From Deltaproteobacteria bacterium (GTDB lineage Bacteria; UBA10199; JACPAL01; JAHFST01), in the NCBI GenBank assembly GCA_023265625.1, contig JAHFST010000010.1:62001-126000 (forward strand): a stretch of DNA of 64,000 bases. Reading direction: 5' to 3'. Position numbers and translations under genes: made by a program. Shown in pieces: positions 1 to 9,610 of this stretch (positions are counted from its first letter, which is position 1; each line of letters starts with the position of its first letter). The notes below the pieces were generated by a model. It ran no database searches. It had not been told where the DNA came from and was given only the letters and a program-made list of their open reading frames with translations.

Positions 1-120
1 GTCGATGTTTATGTTCCCGGCTGTCCGCCCCGGCCGGAGGCGTTGACCCAGGGGTTGTTGAAAATTCAGGAAAAGATGATGCGGGAGAAATTCTTAGTGA
101 GAGGTAAGAATGTGGCGTGA
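1..120 (+). CDS. nuoB: NADH-quinone oxidoreductase subunit B, C-terminal fragment (cluster 1)
   Basis: This is the last 39 codons of complex I subunit B; the rest lies before the window. NuoB carries the terminal [4Fe-4S] cluster N2, which hands electrons to quinone at the junction of peripheral and membrane arms. The fragment contains the diagnostic [12 protein letters not shown] segment, whose cysteine is one of the N2 ligands, followed by the usual helical LLKIQEKM tail. The same segment occurs in the second NuoB near position 43490. It is the first visible gene of cluster 1. Whether a nuoA precedes it cannot be seen. Confidence 0.93.
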   Translation, partial: VDVYVPGCPPRPEALTQGLLKIQEKMMREKFLVRGKNVA

Positions 121-121
121 T

Positions 122-196
122 TGTAGGGGCGAACCCATGTGTTCGCCCTAATCCCGGCGGCCACAACGGGGGCAGACACATAGGTCTGCCCCTACA
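122..196. repeat. Family A palindromic repeat, full double-hairpin copy
   Basis: A GC-rich element of 75 bp made of two hairpins. It starts TGTAGGGGCGAAC and ends GTCTGCCCCTACA, so the ends are inverted repeats of each other. It fills the gap between nuoB1 and nuoC1. A nearly identical copy lies at 1852-1926. Shorter or diverged members lie at 21611, 25133, 25968, 40939, 57028 and 58756. A GTG start at 117 would translate through it, but that is unlikely to be the real nuoC start. Confidence 0.85.
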
Positions 197-206
197 GAAC
201 AAAAAT

Positions 207-725
207 ATGACACCAGAAGAAGTATATAAAAAATTACAAGAATTTTTCCCAAACGTGATTTTTGAATACGTCGAAGGCGCCAAGAATGCCGTCACGGGCA
301 AGACGACGGGAGATCCTGCGATCTTGGTTCCAGCCGAATCGATCCTTGCCGTGTGTGAAAAACTCAAGGTCGCCGATGGTTTGAATTTTGACTGTCTCTC
401 CAATTTGACCGCGGTGGATCGCAAAGACAAGTTTGAGGTTGTCTACCATCTTTTCTCCTACCAAAAGCGCCATCAGGTGACTTTGAAAGTTGTGTTGCCG
501 CGCGAGGATACCGCCCACGTGAGTACGGTGGAGACGATTTGGCCGGTGGCCAATTGGTTGGAGCGAGAGGTTTACGATTTATTTGGGATCCGTTTTGACG
601 GGCACTCGGACCTGCGGCGGATCATGCTGCCGGACGACTGGGTCGGACACCCGCTGCGTAAGGATTATAAGGAAGCGGAAGATTACCACGGGATTTCGAC
701 GACACGACCGCCATTGTTGCAATAA
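207..725 (+). CDS. nuoC: NADH-quinone oxidoreductase subunit C (cluster 1)
   Basis: A 30-kDa-type subunit of the peripheral arm (172 aa) that packs against NuoD and NuoB near N2. The family signature is visible: [20 protein letters not shown] in the middle, the [19 protein letters not shown] motif, then a GHPLRKDY ending close to the C-terminus. The ATG at 207 is preferred. A longer reading frame from a GTG at 117 would only add a translation of the palindromic repeat, which does not resemble the family. It is a separate gene, not a NuoCD fusion. Paralogue of 43606-44109. Confidence 0.93.
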   Translation: MTPEEVYKKLQEFFPNVIFEYVEGAKNAVTGKTTGDPAILVPAESILAVCEKLKVADGLNFDCLSNLTAVDRKDKFEVVYHLFSYQKRHQVTLKVVLPREDTAHVSTVETIWPVANWLEREVYDLFGIRFDGHSDLRRIMLPDDWVGHPLRKDYKEAEDYHGISTTRPPLLQ

Positions 726-730
726 AATAT

Positions 731-1849
731 ATGCCAGAATTTCGCACAGAAGAAATGTTGTTAAACATGGGTCCTCAGCACCCGTCGACCCATGGTGTTA
801 TCCGTTTTGTCGTCAAGACCGACGGCGAGGTGATGAGTTGTGCGGTGCCGGATGTGGGTTATCTGCATCGTTCCATCGAAAAAATCTCCGAACAGGCGAC
901 CTACAATGGTTTTATGCCCTGGACGGATCGGGTGGATTACCTGGCGGCCATGAATTGCAATGTGGCCTATGCCATGGCGGTGGAAAAGTTGGCGGGTATT
1001 GAGATTGAGAAGCGGGGGGAATATCTCCGGGTCATTAGTATGGAGCTGAACCGCATCGTCTCCCATCTTTTGTCGGTGGGCAGCGTGGGGATGGATGTGG
1101 GAGCCTATACCCCGTTTATTCACGCCCTGCGCGATCGGGAAAAGGCCAATGATTTGATCGAGGAGTTGTGTGGTCAGCGGCTCACTTATAATTATGCCCG
1201 CATCGGTGGCGTCAGTTTTGATATGCCGGTGGGTTGGCAGGCCAAAGTTCTGGCCTACCTGGAAGATCTAGAGTTGCTCATGGATGAGTTTAATCGGCTG
1301 ATCACGGGGAATAAAATTTTTATCAAGCGCTTGGCCAACGTGGGCGTGATTACCCCGGAAGACGCGATTGCGTACAACCTGGTGGGGCCGAACCTGCGTG
1401 GTTCCGGCATCAAGTATGATTTGCGCAAAGATGAACCGTATTCGGTTTATCCCGAACTGGATTTTGAGGTCCCCGTCGGGAGGGGTGAGATGGGAACTTT
1501 AGGAGATTGTTACGATCGCTTTGTCGTGCGGATTCGTGAAATGGATCAATCAATCAGTATTTTGCGACAGTGTTTTGCAAAAATTCCGGCGGGGGAGCAT
1601 TTGGTAAAAGTTCCCAAGAAGATTCGTCCGCCGGTGGGGGATGTGTACATCCGTACCGAGAGCACCCGTGGCGACATGGGGGTTTATTTGGTGAGTGATG
1701 GGAGTGATAAGCCGTATCGGGTGAAATTTCGCACGGGGTCGTTTACGGCGATGAGTATTGTGGAGAAGGCCAGCCGGGGGTTGATGGTGGCGGATTTGAT
1801 CGCCTTCATTGCAAATTTGGATATCGTGGCGCCGGAGATTGATAGGTGA
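731..1849 (+). CDS. nuoD: NADH-quinone oxidoreductase subunit D (cluster 1)
   Basis: A 49-kDa subunit (372 aa) that forms the quinone-binding cavity with NuoB. It begins with the conserved [14 protein letters not shown] segment and contains [17 protein letters not shown] and the C-terminal [18 protein letters not shown] block, as in the family. It has none of the paired CxxC motifs that bind NiFe in related hydrogenase large subunits, so this is a complex I protein. It follows nuoC after 5 bases. The paralogue in cluster 2 (44109-45311) is 28 residues longer. Confidence 0.95.
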   Translation: MPEFRTEEMLLNMGPQHPSTHGVIRFVVKTDGEVMSCAVPDVGYLHRSIEKISEQATYNGFMPWTDRVDYLAAMNCNVAYAMAVEKLAGIEIEKRGEYLRVISMELNRIVSHLLSVGSVGMDVGAYTPFIHALRDREKANDLIEELCGQRLTYNYARIGGVSFDMPVGWQAKVLAYLEDLELLMDEFNRLITGNKIFIKRLANVGVITPEDAIAYNLVGPNLRGSGIKYDLRKDEPYSVYPELDFEVPVGRGEMGTLGDCYDRFVVRIREMDQSISILRQCFAKIPAGEHLVKVPKKIRPPVGDVYIRTESTRGDMGVYLVSDGSDKPYRVKFRTGSFTAMSIVEKASRGLMVADLIAFIANLDIVAPEIDR

Positions 1850-1851
1850 TT

Positions 1852-1926
1852 TGTAGGGGCGCACCCATGTGTGCGCCCTGATCCCGGCGGCCACAGCGGG
1901 GGCAGACACATGGGTCTGCCCCTACA
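1852..1926. repeat. Family A palindromic repeat, second full copy
   Basis: A 75-bp double hairpin that differs from the copy at 122-196 at only a few positions. It lies between the nuoD stop and the nuoH start, so two near-identical copies flank nuoC-nuoD within 1.9 kb. Confidence 0.85.
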
Positions 1927-1944
1927 GGAAAAATTGACGCAAAT

Positions 1945-3153
1945 ATGCAACAATTAGCCGACAAATTAATCCAACATTGTGCCCTCTTGCAGGGCCTCCC
2001 GCATGAGCTGACCTATCTCCTGGTCGAGATCGTCTTTGGATCCTTGATGTTGATGCTTTTTGTCGCCCCGTTTGCCGGGATTATCTCCTGGGTGGAACGG
2101 CGGGTGGCGGCGCGGATGATGGACCGGATCGGTCCCAACCGGGTTGGCCCGCAGGGTTTTTTGCAATGGTTGGCGGATGGGGTCAAGTCGCTCTTGAAGG
2201 AAGATATTGTCCCGTCCAGTGCCGACTCTTTTTTATTTCGTTTGGCTCCCTACCTGGTTTTTGCCGGGATGTTCATGGCCTTTGTCAGCATCCCATTCAC
2301 CAGTCGGGTGATTATCGCCGATTTAAATGTTGGAATTTTCTACATCATCGCCGTGACTTCGTTGGTGGTGATCGGCATCTTGATGAGCGGTTGGGCCTCC
2401 AATAACAAATTCTCCCTGTTGGGTGGGATGCGCTCCGCGGCCCAGATTATTTCGTATGAGATCCCGGCCGGTCTGGCCATCTTGGTGGTGGTTCTGATGT
2501 CGGGTTCCCTGTCGTTGCAGGAGATTATCAAGGCGCAGGGGGCGCACCCTTGGAATTGGTTTATCTTCGACAACCCCTTTTCTTTTTGTTCCTTCTTTAT
2601 CCTGTTCATTTCGTCGCTCGCGGAAGGAAACCGCACCCCCTTTGATATCCCCGAGGCGGAGAGTGAATTGGTGTCGGGTTATTCGACGGAGTACAGCGGG
2701 ATGCGCTTTGTGTTTTTCTACTTTGAGGAATGGGCCAATCTTTATTTGATTGCGGCGGTGGGCGTGACCCTATTTTTCGGTGGTTGGCAGATTCCTCCAT
2801 CCGTGCGCGAATGGGCCGTCGGGGTGCATTTTGTCCTGCCTCATATCCTGGAATTTGCCACCTTCTTTATTAAGGCCATGTCATTGGTCTTTGTTATTAT
2901 TTGGATTCGCTGGACCTTGCCACGATTACGGGTGGATCAACTCATGGCGATGTGTTGGCAGTATCTGATTCCCCTCGGTTTCGTGATGGTGTTGGGGACG
3001 GCCACTTGGATTGTGCTCTTTCCCCAGGGGGTGCCGTTGGTGCGGTATGTGCTTTTTTCTGGAACTTTGGGGCTGTTTGGGTATTTTTTCTACCGGGTGG
3101 TGTTTCATTTGCGCTATACGAAGGCTGAATTGCAGTTTAACCCGTTTGTGTAA
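1945..3153 (+). CDS. nuoH: NADH-quinone oxidoreductase subunit H (cluster 1)
   Basis: A membrane subunit (402 aa) linking the quinone site to the proton-pumping arm. Multiple hydrophobic helices are evident. Family motifs include the WVERRVAARMMDRIGPNRVG loop near residue 55, a GWASNNKFSLLGGMRSAAQ loop near residue 155, and the acidic EGNRTPFDIPEAESELVSGY loop thought to contribute to quinone binding. The C-terminus has the usual IRWTLPRLRVDQLM motif. The order D-H places it directly behind the peripheral genes because no E, F or G genes intervene. Confidence 0.95.
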   Translation: MQQLADKLIQHCALLQGLPHELTYLLVEIVFGSLMLMLFVAPFAGIISWVERRVAARMMDRIGPNRVGPQGFLQWLADGVKSLLKEDIVPSSADSFLFRLAPYLVFAGMFMAFVSIPFTSRVIIADLNVGIFYIIAVTSLVVIGILMSGWASNNKFSLLGGMRSAAQIISYEIPAGLAILVVVLMSGSLSLQEIIKAQGAHPWNWFIFDNPFSFCSFFILFISSLAEGNRTPFDIPEAESELVSGYSTEYSGMRFVFFYFEEWANLYLIAAVGVTLFFGGWQIPPSVREWAVGVHFVLPHILEFATFFIKAMSLVFVIIWIRWTLPRLRVDQLMAMCWQYLIPLGFVMVLGTATWIVLFPQGVPLVRYVLFSGTLGLFGYFFYRVVFHLRYTKAELQFNPFV

Positions 3154-3168
3154 CAGGTTGATAAAACG

Positions 3169-3657
3169 ATGACCGTCACCGAATATTTTACAAATATCAA
3201 AGACACCGCGACCAGCATTTTTGAGGGGATGACGATTACCTTGTCGCATTTGGTGCGGAAGCCGGTGACGATTCAGTACCCGGATCGCACTCCTCGGCCG
3301 GTGAAGGAAACTCTGCCGGATCGATTTCGCGGTTTTCTCAAGGTGGATATGGAGATCTGTACCGCCTGTCTGGCCTGCATGAACGATTGCCCGATCGATT
3401 GTATCAAGATCGTGACCAAAAAGGATGAGGCGTTGAAGGAACGCGTCTTGACCCAGTTTGATATCGATGAGGCCAAGTGCATGTATTGCGGACTTTGCAC
3501 CGAGCCGTGCCCCACGGGGGCGATCCACTTCACCAAGGAATTTGAGGGGGCGACGGAGGATCTCAGTTCGCTCCTGTTTAGTTTTGTCCCAGAAAATCAA
3601 GTCATTATTCCTTACAAGGCCCTCAAGAAGGAAAAAGAGGAGACCGTGAATGCTTAA
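3169..3657 (+). CDS. nuoI: NADH-quinone oxidoreductase subunit I (cluster 1)
   Basis: An 8Fe ferredoxin-like subunit (162 aa) carrying clusters N6a and N6b, which pass electrons from the NADH module to N2. Two classical CxxCxxCxxxCP motifs are present: CTACLACMNDCP near residue 64 and CMYCGLCTEPCP near residue 103. This is the only nuoI in the window. Cluster 2 has none, and an opposite-strand gene occupies its usual place there. Its end overlaps nuoJ by 8 bases. Confidence 0.96.
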   Translation: MTVTEYFTNIKDTATSIFEGMTITLSHLVRKPVTIQYPDRTPRPVKETLPDRFRGFLKVDMEICTACLACMNDCPIDCIKIVTKKDEALKERVLTQFDIDEAKCMYCGLCTEPCPTGAIHFTKEFEGATEDLSSLLFSFVPENQVIIPYKALKKEKEETVNA

Positions 3658-4141
3658 GGACCTGGTTTTTTTGGGGACCGCCGTATTCACGATTGCCTCA
3701 GCGGCAACGGTCGCCTTTTCCCGCAATATCCTTTATTCCGGATTCGCCTTGCTGGGCACCTTTGCGGGGGCCGCGGTCTTCTTTATTTTGCTTTCCAGCG
3801 ATTTTGTCGCCGTGACCCAGGTCTTGATCTACGTCGGCGGCGTCCTGATTTTGGTCCTCTTTGCCATCATGTTGACCAGCAAGATTGGTGACATGAATAT
3901 CACCAATCGTTCGATCAATTATAAGATCGCGATTCCCCTGCTGTTGCTGTTTTTGGGTATGTTGACCCAGCTGATGTCAGGGGGGAGTTGGGATTTTGGC
4001 GAAGAAAAATTTCAGTCGATGGTGGTTCCGATTGGGAATGGGTTGCTGACGGAGTATTTATTGCCCTTTGAAGTGATCTCCATCGCCCTGTTGGGGGCCT
4101 TGGTGGGGGCGGTGGTGATCGTGAGGCGAGAGATAAAATAA
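3650..4141 (+). CDS. nuoJ: NADH-quinone oxidoreductase subunit J (cluster 1)
   Basis: A small membrane subunit (163 aa) with five predicted hydrophobic helices. The third holds the family motif VTQVLIYVGGVLILVLFAIM, where the pi-bulge and conserved tyrosine of NuoJ lie. The C-terminus (LLGALVGAVVIVRRE) is typical. It starts inside the end of nuoI (8-base overlap), which suggests translational coupling. Paralogue of 51211-51726. Confidence 0.93.
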   Translation: MLKDLVFLGTAVFTIASAATVAFSRNILYSGFALLGTFAGAAVFFILLSSDFVAVTQVLIYVGGVLILVLFAIMLTSKIGDMNITNRSINYKIAIPLLLLFLGMLTQLMSGGSWDFGEEKFQSMVVPIGNGLLTEYLLPFEVISIALLGALVGAVVIVRREIK

Positions 4142-4142
4142 T

Positions 4143-4448
4143 ATGGCGACCTTACAGTCTTACTTGATGGTGACGGCGATTCTATTCGGGTTGGGTCTGT
4201 TTGTGGTGACGACCCGCCGCAATGCCGTGGGGGTATTGATGGGGGTGGAGCTAATCCTCAATGCCGCCTCGATCAACTTTGTCGCCTTTGCCCATTTCCG
4301 GGGTAACGACGTCGCCGGAAATATGTTTTCCATCTTCATTATTGTCTTGGCGGCGGCGGAGGCGGCCGTGGCGCTGGCCTTGGTGATCTCCCTGTTTCGG
4401 CAGTTTGGTACGATTGATGTTGAGGAAGCGACAACGCTCAAGGGATAG
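4143..4448 (+). CDS. nuoK: NADH-quinone oxidoreductase subunit K (cluster 1)
   Basis: An MrpC-like three-helix membrane subunit (101 aa, the family's normal size). The two essential membrane glutamates are visible in VELILNAASINF (helix 2) and AAAEAAVALALV (helix 3). It follows nuoJ after one base and is followed by a family B repeat before nuoL. Confidence 0.94.
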   Translation: MATLQSYLMVTAILFGLGLFVVTTRRNAVGVLMGVELILNAASINFVAFAHFRGNDVAGNMFSIFIIVLAAAEAAVALALVISLFRQFGTIDVEEATTLKG

Positions 4449-4449
4449 T

Positions 4450-4532
4450 TCCCTCTCCTTACAAAGGAGAGGGTTAGGGAGAGGTCACGAGGCTCAGGAC
4501 CTCCCCCAGCCCCCTCCTTTGTAAGGAGGGGG
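4450..4532. repeat. Family B palindromic repeat between nuoK1 and nuoL1
   Basis: An element of about 83 bp whose first half carries CCCTCTCCTTACAAAGGAGA and whose second half ends CCTCCTTTGTAAGGAGG. It therefore contains two short hairpins and an overall inverted symmetry. An almost identical copy lies at 47058-47143 between nuoF and nuoG of cluster 2. A diverged copy is inside a coding region at 19621-19702. Confidence 0.85.
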
Positions 4533-4550
4533 AGAACAGGTAAGTTTTCT

Positions 4551-6578
4551 ATGTTAAACATGGTTTGGCTAGTTCCTATTCTACCTCTCATTGGCGCCTT
4601 CCTCAATGGCGGCTACAGTTTTTCCGGCAAGAAACTGGTGCGGCCCTTGGTGCATACGATTGCCTGTGGCGCCATCTTGGGGTCTTTTCTCGTCACCTTG
4701 CTGACATTTATCCATTTTCTGGGGCTGCCTAGCGAGGAACGCTCGGTCACGGTGACCCTCTTTTCTTGGCTGAATTTGACGAATGTGAAGGCCGATGTGG
4801 CCTTTCTCATTGATCCGCTCTCCTTGGTGATGATGATGATCATTACGGGGGTGGGTTCCGTGATCCATATTTATTCGATTGGGTACATGTCTCACGAGAA
4901 GAGCTATGCGCGGTATTTTGCGTATTTGAACCTGTTCTGTTTTGCCATGCTCTGCCTGGTGATGGGTTCGAATCTCCTGATCTTGTTTGTGGGATGGGAG
5001 GGCGTCGGGCTCTGTTCCTACCTGCTGATCGGTTTCTGGTTCCACGAGAAGAAGAATGCGGTTGCTGGCATGAAGGCCTTCTTGGTCAACCGGGTCGGTG
5101 ATTTTGCCTTCATCTGCGGGACGATGTTGCTGTTGTGGTCGTTGGTGTCGGTGGGGCAGGGGACGGTCACTTACACGGAACTAAAAGGCGCGGTTCATTT
5201 ACTGACAAATCAGACCGTGATGGGTTTTCCGGTCCTGACGGTTGTGACCTTGCTCTTTTTTATTGGGGCGACCGGCAAGTCGGCCCAGATCCCGCTTTAC
5301 GTTTGGTTGCCGGACGCCATGGCGGGTCCAACACCGGTCTCTGCCCTGATTCATGCGGCGACCATGGTGACGGCGGGTGTCTACATGATTGCGCGGCTGA
5401 ATTTTATGTACAGCCTGGCGCCAGATACGATGAATGTGGTGGCGACCGTTGGTTATGCCACGGCGATCTTTGCGGCCTCGATCGGCTTTACGCAAAATGA
5501 CATCAAGAAGGTCTTGGCCTATTCCACCGTCAGCCAGTTGGGTTTCATGTTTGGCGCGGTCGGGGTGGGGGCCTACACTGCCGGTGTGTTCCACCTGATG
5601 ACGCATGCTTTTTTCAAGGCCTGTCTCTTCTTGGGTTCCGGCTCCGTGATCCATGCGATGAGCGGGGAGCAGGACATGCGGAAGATGGGTGGATTGAAGG
5701 ATCACCTCCCGATTACCTACAAGACATTTTTGCTGGCGACGGTGGCCATTGCGGGGATCTTTCCCTTCGCCGGGTTCTTCAGCAAGGACGAAATCCTTTG
5801 GCACACATTTAATAAAGAACCCGTGTTGTGGTGTGTGGGCGTTTTGGCGGCCTTGGGAACGGCCATCTACATGCTGCGGTTGGTGGCCATGACTTTTTTT
5901 GGTGCGTGCCGCGCGGATGAAAAGACCAAACATCACATCCATGAGTCGCCAGCAACCATGACTATTCCGCTCATTATTCTGGCATTTCTCTCGGTATGTG
6001 GCGGACTTTTGGGGATCCCAGAGGCGCTAGGGCACCTAGTCGGTTGGGAACATTCCAATCTTTTGGAGAGTTGGTTGGAGCCGGTATTTGCTGGTCCCCA
6101 CCATGAGGTGGAAGCAGGGCACACGATGGAATATCTCCTGATGATTTTTTCCTTGGGAGTTGCGTTGGGGGGTTGCTATCTGGGTTACACCTTATACACC
6201 CGGCGGCAGGATATTCCGGAGCGTTTTGTGCGGCGATTTCCCCGTTTGCATCGTTTGGTGGAAAACAAATACTATGTGGATGAGATTTATCAAAAATTCA
6301 TTGTCGACAATCTGTTGAGGCTCAATCAGTGGCTGGCCCTCTTCGATCAAAAGGTGATTGACGGGATTGTGAATTTGACCGGCTCCATCACGAAGGTGGG
6401 GGCCTTTATATCCGGTTGGTTTGACCGGGTCTTTGTGGATGGATTGGTGAATCTTTCCGCCAATCTTACGCTCCAGGGAGGCAGAGGACTGCGTTTGGCC
6501 CAGACCGGTAGGATCCAGGATTATTTATATGTCGTGGTGGCGATCTCATTGTTGATTTTATTTTGGAGATTTTCCTGA
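4551..6578 (+). CDS. nuoL: NADH-quinone oxidoreductase subunit L (cluster 1)
   Basis: The distal antiporter-like pump subunit (675 aa) with about 16 hydrophobic helices. Motifs include GWEGVGLCSYLLIGFWF near residue 148, the lysine/histidine-bearing GKSAQIPLYVWLPDAMAGPT and SALIHAATMVTAGVYM segments, and KKVLAYSTVSQLGFM. The long C-terminal part (from about residue 545, NKYYVDEIYQKFIVDNLLR) corresponds to the lateral helix and anchor of NuoL, which NuoM and NuoN lack. The gene starts after the family B repeat. Confidence 0.95.
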   Translation: MLNMVWLVPILPLIGAFLNGGYSFSGKKLVRPLVHTIACGAILGSFLVTLLTFIHFLGLPSEERSVTVTLFSWLNLTNVKADVAFLIDPLSLVMMMIITGVGSVIHIYSIGYMSHEKSYARYFAYLNLFCFAMLCLVMGSNLLILFVGWEGVGLCSYLLIGFWFHEKKNAVAGMKAFLVNRVGDFAFICGTMLLLWSLVSVGQGTVTYTELKGAVHLLTNQTVMGFPVLTVVTLLFFIGATGKSAQIPLYVWLPDAMAGPTPVSALIHAATMVTAGVYMIARLNFMYSLAPDTMNVVATVGYATAIFAASIGFTQNDIKKVLAYSTVSQLGFMFGAVGVGAYTAGVFHLMTHAFFKACLFLGSGSVIHAMSGEQDMRKMGGLKDHLPITYKTFLLATVAIAGIFPFAGFFSKDEILWHTFNKEPVLWCVGVLAALGTAIYMLRLVAMTFFGACRADEKTKHHIHESPATMTIPLIILAFLSVCGGLLGIPEALGHLVGWEHSNLLESWLEPVFAGPHHEVEAGHTMEYLLMIFSLGVALGGCYLGYTLYTRRQDIPERFVRRFPRLHRLVENKYYVDEIYQKFIVDNLLRLNQWLALFDQKVIDGIVNLTGSITKVGAFISGWFDRVFVDGLVNLSANLTLQGGRGLRLAQTGRIQDYLYVVVAISLLILFWRFS

Positions 6579-6597
6579 TTAGGAAATAGGAGATATT

Positions 6598-8100
6598 ATG
6601 CACTTCCCGTACTTATCGTTCATGACGTTCTTCCCATTGGTCGGGATGCTGATCATTGGTCTGATGCCGAGCCATCGTGCCGATTGCATCAAGAAGGTGG
6701 CCTTATTCACGACCTTGCCGCCCTTGGTGGCGGCCATTGGGCTCCTGATGCACTTTGACAAGGCGAATGCGGGGTTGCAATTGTTTGAAGGTCCCTACGC
6801 CTGGATCCCGGCCTTTCACATCCAGTACTACATGGGGGTCGATGGGCTCTCGCTGGTCATGCTGCTCTTAACCGCCTTGGTTTGTCCCATCTGTATTTTG
6901 GCCTCTTGGGGGATTGAAAAATCACCCAAAGGGTATTTTGCGCTATTTTTGCTGCTTGATTCGGCCATGATGGGGGTTTTTTCCTCGCTCGATTTTTTCC
7001 TTTTTTATGTCTTTTGGGAAGTGATGCTTCTGCCGATGTATTTCTTGATCGGCATTTGGGGTGGCCCGCGTCGCGAGTACGCCGCCGTGAAGTTCTTCCT
7101 CTATACCTTGTTGGGATCCGTCTTGATGTTGTTAGTGATGTTGGCCTTCTATTTTTACAGTGACGGCAACACCTTCAACTTGGTGACCCTCGCCAATCAA
7201 CAGACCCATCTGGGACCGCTGAAGGGAGAGCATTTTCGGCATCTGTGTTGGTTGGGACTCTTCATTGGTTTTGCCATCAAGATCCCGGCCTTTCCGTTTC
7301 ACACCTGGTTGCCGGACGCCCACGTTGAGGCGCCCACGGCCATCTCCGTCATCCTGGCAGCGGTCCTGCTGAAGATGGGGATCTACGGGATCCTGCGGAT
7401 TTGTTATCCCATTTTACCGGATGCAACCGTGCATTTTGGCACCTTGATGGCGGTGATTGGGGTCATCAATATTGTTTACGGCGCCCTGTGCGCCATGGCC
7501 CAAAAGGATTTTAAGAAGTTGATCGCCTATTCTTCCATCTCGCACATGGGGTTCTGCCTCCTAGGGATGTCTTCTTTCACACCTGAGGGATTGAACGGGA
7601 CGGTCTTGCAGATGTTTAACCATGGCACGATCACGGCCCAACTCTTCTTGCTCGTCGGGGTGATTTACGATCGGGCCCATCATCGTGACCTGGAAGGTTT
7701 TGGTGGGATGGCGCAGATCATGCCGCGCTACTCCGCGATGACGGCGTTTGCGTTTTTTGCCGCCCTGGGGTTGCCGGGTCTCTCCGGTTTTGTCAGCGAG
7801 GTGTTATGTTTCTTAGGGGGATTCAGATCCTTCCCGATCATCACGGTTATCTCGGTGAGCGGGGTGGTGTTGACCGCCGCCTACATGCTCTGGACTTATC
7901 AGCGGGTTTTTTTGGGGCAGGTGAATGAGAAGTATAAGGCCTTTTCGGATATTACGGCCCGGGAATTGACGACTCTGATACCCTTGGTGATTATTGTGGT
8001 CGTGTTAGGGGTTTATCCCAGTTATATCCTGGATTTAATGAACCCCACGTTGGTGGCCTTGGGTAAAACGTTGACGGATCTCAAGATTGCGGGACTGTAA
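6598..8100 (+). CDS. nuoM: NADH-quinone oxidoreductase subunit M (cluster 1)
   Basis: An antiporter-like pump subunit (500 aa). It shows the conserved FYVFWEVMLLPMYFLIGIWG segment (glutamate of helix 5), FPFHTWLPDAHVEAPTAISV and KKLIAYSSISHMGFCLLG, all diagnostic of NuoM rather than NuoL or NuoN. A good ribosome-binding sequence (AGGAG) precedes the ATG at 6598. It is immediately followed by nuoN. Confidence 0.95.
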   Translation: MHFPYLSFMTFFPLVGMLIIGLMPSHRADCIKKVALFTTLPPLVAAIGLLMHFDKANAGLQLFEGPYAWIPAFHIQYYMGVDGLSLVMLLLTALVCPICILASWGIEKSPKGYFALFLLLDSAMMGVFSSLDFFLFYVFWEVMLLPMYFLIGIWGGPRREYAAVKFFLYTLLGSVLMLLVMLAFYFYSDGNTFNLVTLANQQTHLGPLKGEHFRHLCWLGLFIGFAIKIPAFPFHTWLPDAHVEAPTAISVILAAVLLKMGIYGILRICYPILPDATVHFGTLMAVIGVINIVYGALCAMAQKDFKKLIAYSSISHMGFCLLGMSSFTPEGLNGTVLQMFNHGTITAQLFLLVGVIYDRAHHRDLEGFGGMAQIMPRYSAMTAFAFFAALGLPGLSGFVSEVLCFLGGFRSFPIITVISVSGVVLTAAYMLWTYQRVFLGQVNEKYKAFSDITARELTTLIPLVIIVVVLGVYPSYILDLMNPTLVALGKTLTDLKIAGL

Positions 8101-8103
8101 AAC

Positions 8104-9576
8104 ATGCGCGAGAACCTGCTTCATTTCATTCCGGAATTAGTGCTGATCGGTACCATCTTGGTATTGTTCCTGGCGGCTTTTTTGGCCTCGGCACAGCAAC
8201 GCTTGTTTCCACAGATTGCCTTTGTCGGGTTGTTAATGATGTTGTTGGCCAACTATGGGTCACGTGACCTCCCGGCCATCCATTTCTTTTCCGGGATGGT
8301 CACCTATGATGCCTTGGGACATTTCTTCAAATATATCTTTGGGCTGGTGGGGTTAATGGGGATTATTTTTTCCCATCAATCGGCTGAACTCGAGAAGGCC
8401 GATCTGCCTAGCTACTATACCCTGATCATTGCCTTGATCTTAGGGATGGTGTTGCTCGCCACCGCTTCGAATTTGTTGATGATCTATCTTTCCTTGGAGA
8501 TGGTCAGCGTCCTTTCCTACATCTTGACCGGGTATTTGCGAGGGGTGCGACGTTCCTCCGAGGCGGCCCTGAAGTATGTGATTTACGGCGGTGTCGCCTC
8601 GGGGATGATGGCGTACGGTTTTTCGCTCCTCTATGGCTTGACCGGCAGCATGGATCTCACGACGATGGCCCAGTATCTTGGTGCCAATCCGGCGAGTCGT
8701 TCGTTGCTCTACGTCGGGGTGCTTTTTTCCATGGCGGGTTTTGGTTACAAGGTGGCGGCCTTTCCGTTTCACATGTGGTGCCCGGACGTTTATGAAGGGG
8801 CCCCAACGCCGTTTACGGCGATCCTTTCCGTGGGACCCAAGGCGGCGGGTTTTGCTGTCTTGATTCGTTTTTTCCTGACCGCGTTGACGCACTCCTCGGC
8901 CAGTGGCGATTTTATTGATTTTAAAGATACCGGATGGCCGGAGATGATCGCGATCCTGTCGATTGCCACGATGACCCTGGGAAATTTAACGGCCTTGGTT
9001 CAGTCGAATATCAAGCGACTCTTGGCCTATTCCTCGATTGCCCATGCGGGTTACATGTTGATGGGCCTGGCGGCCCTCAATAATGAGGCGGTCCGGGCGG
9101 TGCTCTTCTATCTGGTGGTTTATGCCGTGATGAATCTAGGGGCCTTCTTGGTGGTGATTATCATCTCCAATCGCCTTGGGACCGAGCAGATCGAGGATTA
9201 TAAAGGGTTGGGGCATCGTGGTAGCCTGGGTCTATTGTTGGCGGTGGCGATGACCATCTTTCTCTTCTCCTTGACCGGGGTGCCTCCCTTGGCAGGATTT
9301 ATTGGAAAGTTTTATTTGTTTGGAGCGGTGGTCCGCGCCGGTCTTTACCCCTTGGCCATCATCGGCGTGCTCAACAGTGTTATTTCTTTGTATTACTATG
9401 TTCGTGTCATCAAGCTGATGTTCTTTGATCAACCGGCCGATGCCAGCCCGCTTAGTTTGCCGGTGGTGAGTCATTCCTACGTGGTGTCCGGCCTGGCGAT
9501 CTTGACGGTGTATTTCGGCCTGTTTTGGAATGGTTTGGCCGCGTTGACCGAGCGGTCGGCCAAGTTGTTGTTTTAG
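8104..9576 (+). CDS. nuoN: NADH-quinone oxidoreductase subunit N (cluster 1)
   Basis: An antiporter-like pump subunit (490 aa), innermost of the three. Recognised by YLSLEMVSVLSYILTGYLRG near residue 129, KVAAFPFHMWCPDVYEGAPT, and KRLLAYSSIAHAGYMLMGLA. It ends 34 bases before nuoA. Paralogue of 55542-57026. Confidence 0.94.
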   Translation: MRENLLHFIPELVLIGTILVLFLAAFLASAQQRLFPQIAFVGLLMMLLANYGSRDLPAIHFFSGMVTYDALGHFFKYIFGLVGLMGIIFSHQSAELEKADLPSYYTLIIALILGMVLLATASNLLMIYLSLEMVSVLSYILTGYLRGVRRSSEAALKYVIYGGVASGMMAYGFSLLYGLTGSMDLTTMAQYLGANPASRSLLYVGVLFSMAGFGYKVAAFPFHMWCPDVYEGAPTPFTAILSVGPKAAGFAVLIRFFLTALTHSSASGDFIDFKDTGWPEMIAILSIATMTLGNLTALVQSNIKRLLAYSSIAHAGYMLMGLAALNNEAVRAVLFYLVVYAVMNLGAFLVVIIISNRLGTEQIEDYKGLGHRGSLGLLLAVAMTIFLFSLTGVPPLAGFIGKFYLFGAVVRAGLYPLAIIGVLNSVISLYYYVRVIKLMFFDQPADASPLSLPVVSHSYVVSGLAILTVYFGLFWNGLAALTERSAKLLF

Positions 9577-9610
9577 TGGCCCAAGGGATTTTGTAGCCAG
9601 GATCACCACC

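Noticed and set aside
117-206. A GTG start at 117 giving a longer NuoC
   Set aside because: The added residues are a translation of the palindromic repeat and do not match the NuoC family; the ATG at 207 gives the usual start.
5199-5942. A 247-codon open frame antisense to nuoL1, and similar long antisense frames in other nuo genes
   Set aside because: Composition is low-quality (histidine/glutamine/arginine-rich), with no family motifs, and fully inside well-supported genes: shadows of the coding strand.
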